Assembly: GCA_035771175.1 (NCBI GenBank)
Contig: CM069607.1
Location: forward strand, 22,142,001 to 22,206,000
DNA: 64,000 bases
Direction of reading: 5' to 3'
From: Paratinospora sagittata
Taxonomy: Eukaryota; Streptophyta; Magnoliopsida; Ranunculales; Menispermaceae
Shown here: one piece after another, positions 63,115 through 64,000 of the stretch
Layout of the letters: every line of letters starts with the position of its first letter
Position numbering within the stretch: the stretch's first letter is position 1
Program-made: the position numbers and the translations under genes
Notes under the pieces: model-generated
Databases searched by the model: none
What the model was told of the DNA's origin: nothing
Seen by the model: the letters and a program-made list of their open reading frames with translations, nothing else

Positions 63115-64000
63115 TGTACCACCCCCCACTTTTTGTACTGTAGAAACTAATGCAACCGCTTCAAAACCCTCCACGTGTAATTTCAATAAGTGGTAAAAGC
63201 CCCCCAAAAGAAAGATGTAAACCCCCATGGTGGGACGGTCTCTAGGAAAGGGTCGTCCCCATGGGGGGCCACCCTATAAATAGGGTTGCCCCGCCCCCTC
63301 CTCAATTCACTCTGTTGCCCTCCGAGCTTTTCTCACCTTCCTTCAACTTTTTGCGGTATCTTGCGTCCCTACACAGTTCAAGAAATTAGAAGAGAGGGCT
63401 ACGCCACTACAAGTGTGTAAGGTGGGGAATGAAGGCTAGGTTTGCAATTCTTACTAGTTTAATACTGAATTACATAGCATCATCCATCATAACTGTTACC
63501 ATGTTGTACTTCATGCATAAGGCTATCTATTAAAAATGATGTATTATTGGGTGCAATACTGGCCCAGAAGAGTGACGTTGTCACTTATTATATTATTAGG
63601 TGTTATGTCGTTACTCTAGCCCCAAATTAGAGTCGGAACTCATGAGACCTCTTAGTTGCTGGGTATATTAATGGTGCCTCGGATCACAGGTTGCGAGTGG
63701 ATGGTACCTAGCCTGTGATGCCGTGTGACCAGGGTTCATTCATATCATTGCTTGATTGTATTGTTGTGGCATAACCGTTTGATGACGATTGTTCTGTATT
63801 CCTTATTATGCATGTAAGATTTGTTTACCCTGCTTGATCTCACTAAGTTGTTGAGCTCACCCCGTTGCTAATCTTTTCAAGGAATTAAGATAGGTTCGAA
63901 TGGACTTATTCTAGGGATTTTGGCCAAACTCGTCTATGTAAGAACTTTTGTGTATGTACTCTCCCCAAGTCCCGTTAGACCGATCTGATGATGATGGTGA
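63115..64000 (+). repeat. Gypsy-D 3' LTR, truncated by the window end
   Basis: Starts TGTACCACCCCCCAC. The first 886 bp follow the 5' LTR. Contains the core promoter ACCCTATAAATAGGGT (63271-63286) and two segments the 5' copy lacks (about 63175-63192 and 63261-63295). Confidence 0.85.

Larger units (their letters stand above)
54999..64000 (+). mobile_element. Gypsy-D: Ty3/gypsy element with an extra 5' ORF, runs off window
   Basis: 5' LTR 54999-56113, primer site, leader, extra ORF, hairpin spacer, gag, protease, RT, RNase H, integrase (truncated), polypurine tract, 3' LTR from 63115 to the window end. Order is that of Ty3/gypsy. Inserted into the Gypsy-C LTR. The right duplication cannot be checked. 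Coding regions have many C-to-T-type stops. The C-terminal integrase and any chromodomain are missing. Confidence 0.85.

Overview
This window is plant nuclear DNA made almost entirely of transposable elements; I found no convincing host gene, rRNA, tRNA gene or CRISPR array. The organism is probably a eudicot (inference): AT-rich DNA, Sirevirus-like Ty1/copia and Ty3/gypsy LTR retrotransposons with tRNA-iMet-type primer sites, a spliced CACTA (En/Spm) element, and long TA/CT microsatellites. I cannot name the species. Nearly every coding region carries stops or frameshifts, so genes are given as pseudogenes; only splice sites, LTR ends and some short domains look intact.

Layout. 1-292: Ty3/gypsy pol scrap. 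293-3562: Sirevirus-like LTR with a second, inverted LTR end fused to its left side. 4779-6344: solo-LTR-like element (5-bp target duplication) inside unassigned LTR-like DNA. ~6860-8150: another Sirevirus-like LTR end. 8260-30477: a Sirevirus-like copia element (Sire-1) with 5-bp duplication CCTAC. Into its reverse transcriptase gene a reverse-strand Ty3/gypsy element (Gypsy-A, 9326-25585, duplication GGTTG) has jumped. Gypsy-A's right LTR was then hit by a second copia element (Sire-2, 17783-23116) and by a fold-back element carrying tRNA-like promoter boxes (23505-24259). A further solo-LTR-like element sits in Sire-1's 3' LTR (about 28892-30421). 30483-32870: low-complexity DNA without a recognised gene. 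32871-about 39.1 kb: CACTA element with two reverse-strand spliced genes, a TnpD/TPase-like gene (Transposase_21) and a Ptta/En/Spm (Transposase_24) gene. 40793-44146: a Ty3/gypsy element (Gypsy-B, reverse) missing its 5' half; 44147-46467: a fragment of a Gypsy-A-family LTR; 46468-54998: Gypsy-C (reverse), its LTR split by a solo Sirevirus-like LTR (52367-~54680); 54999-64000: Gypsy-D (forward), running off the window.

The parts that look least explained by standard annotation are RNA-level: (i) in the transcribed part of five or more Sirevirus-like LTRs there are arrays of about 21-nt hairpins whose loop (around CCYGTAA) is conserved while stems differ with compensating changes; (ii) Gypsy-C and Gypsy-D each carry an extra ORF upstream of gag, followed by three inverted repeats built on a GGTATGGGAC loop, including a shared 16-nt core; (iii) the 23.5 kb fold-back element has A-box and B-box sequences at tRNA spacing in palindromic arms; (iv) TATA boxes in several unrelated LTRs sit in short perfect palindromes. 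All are readings by eye, without alignment, folding or database search.
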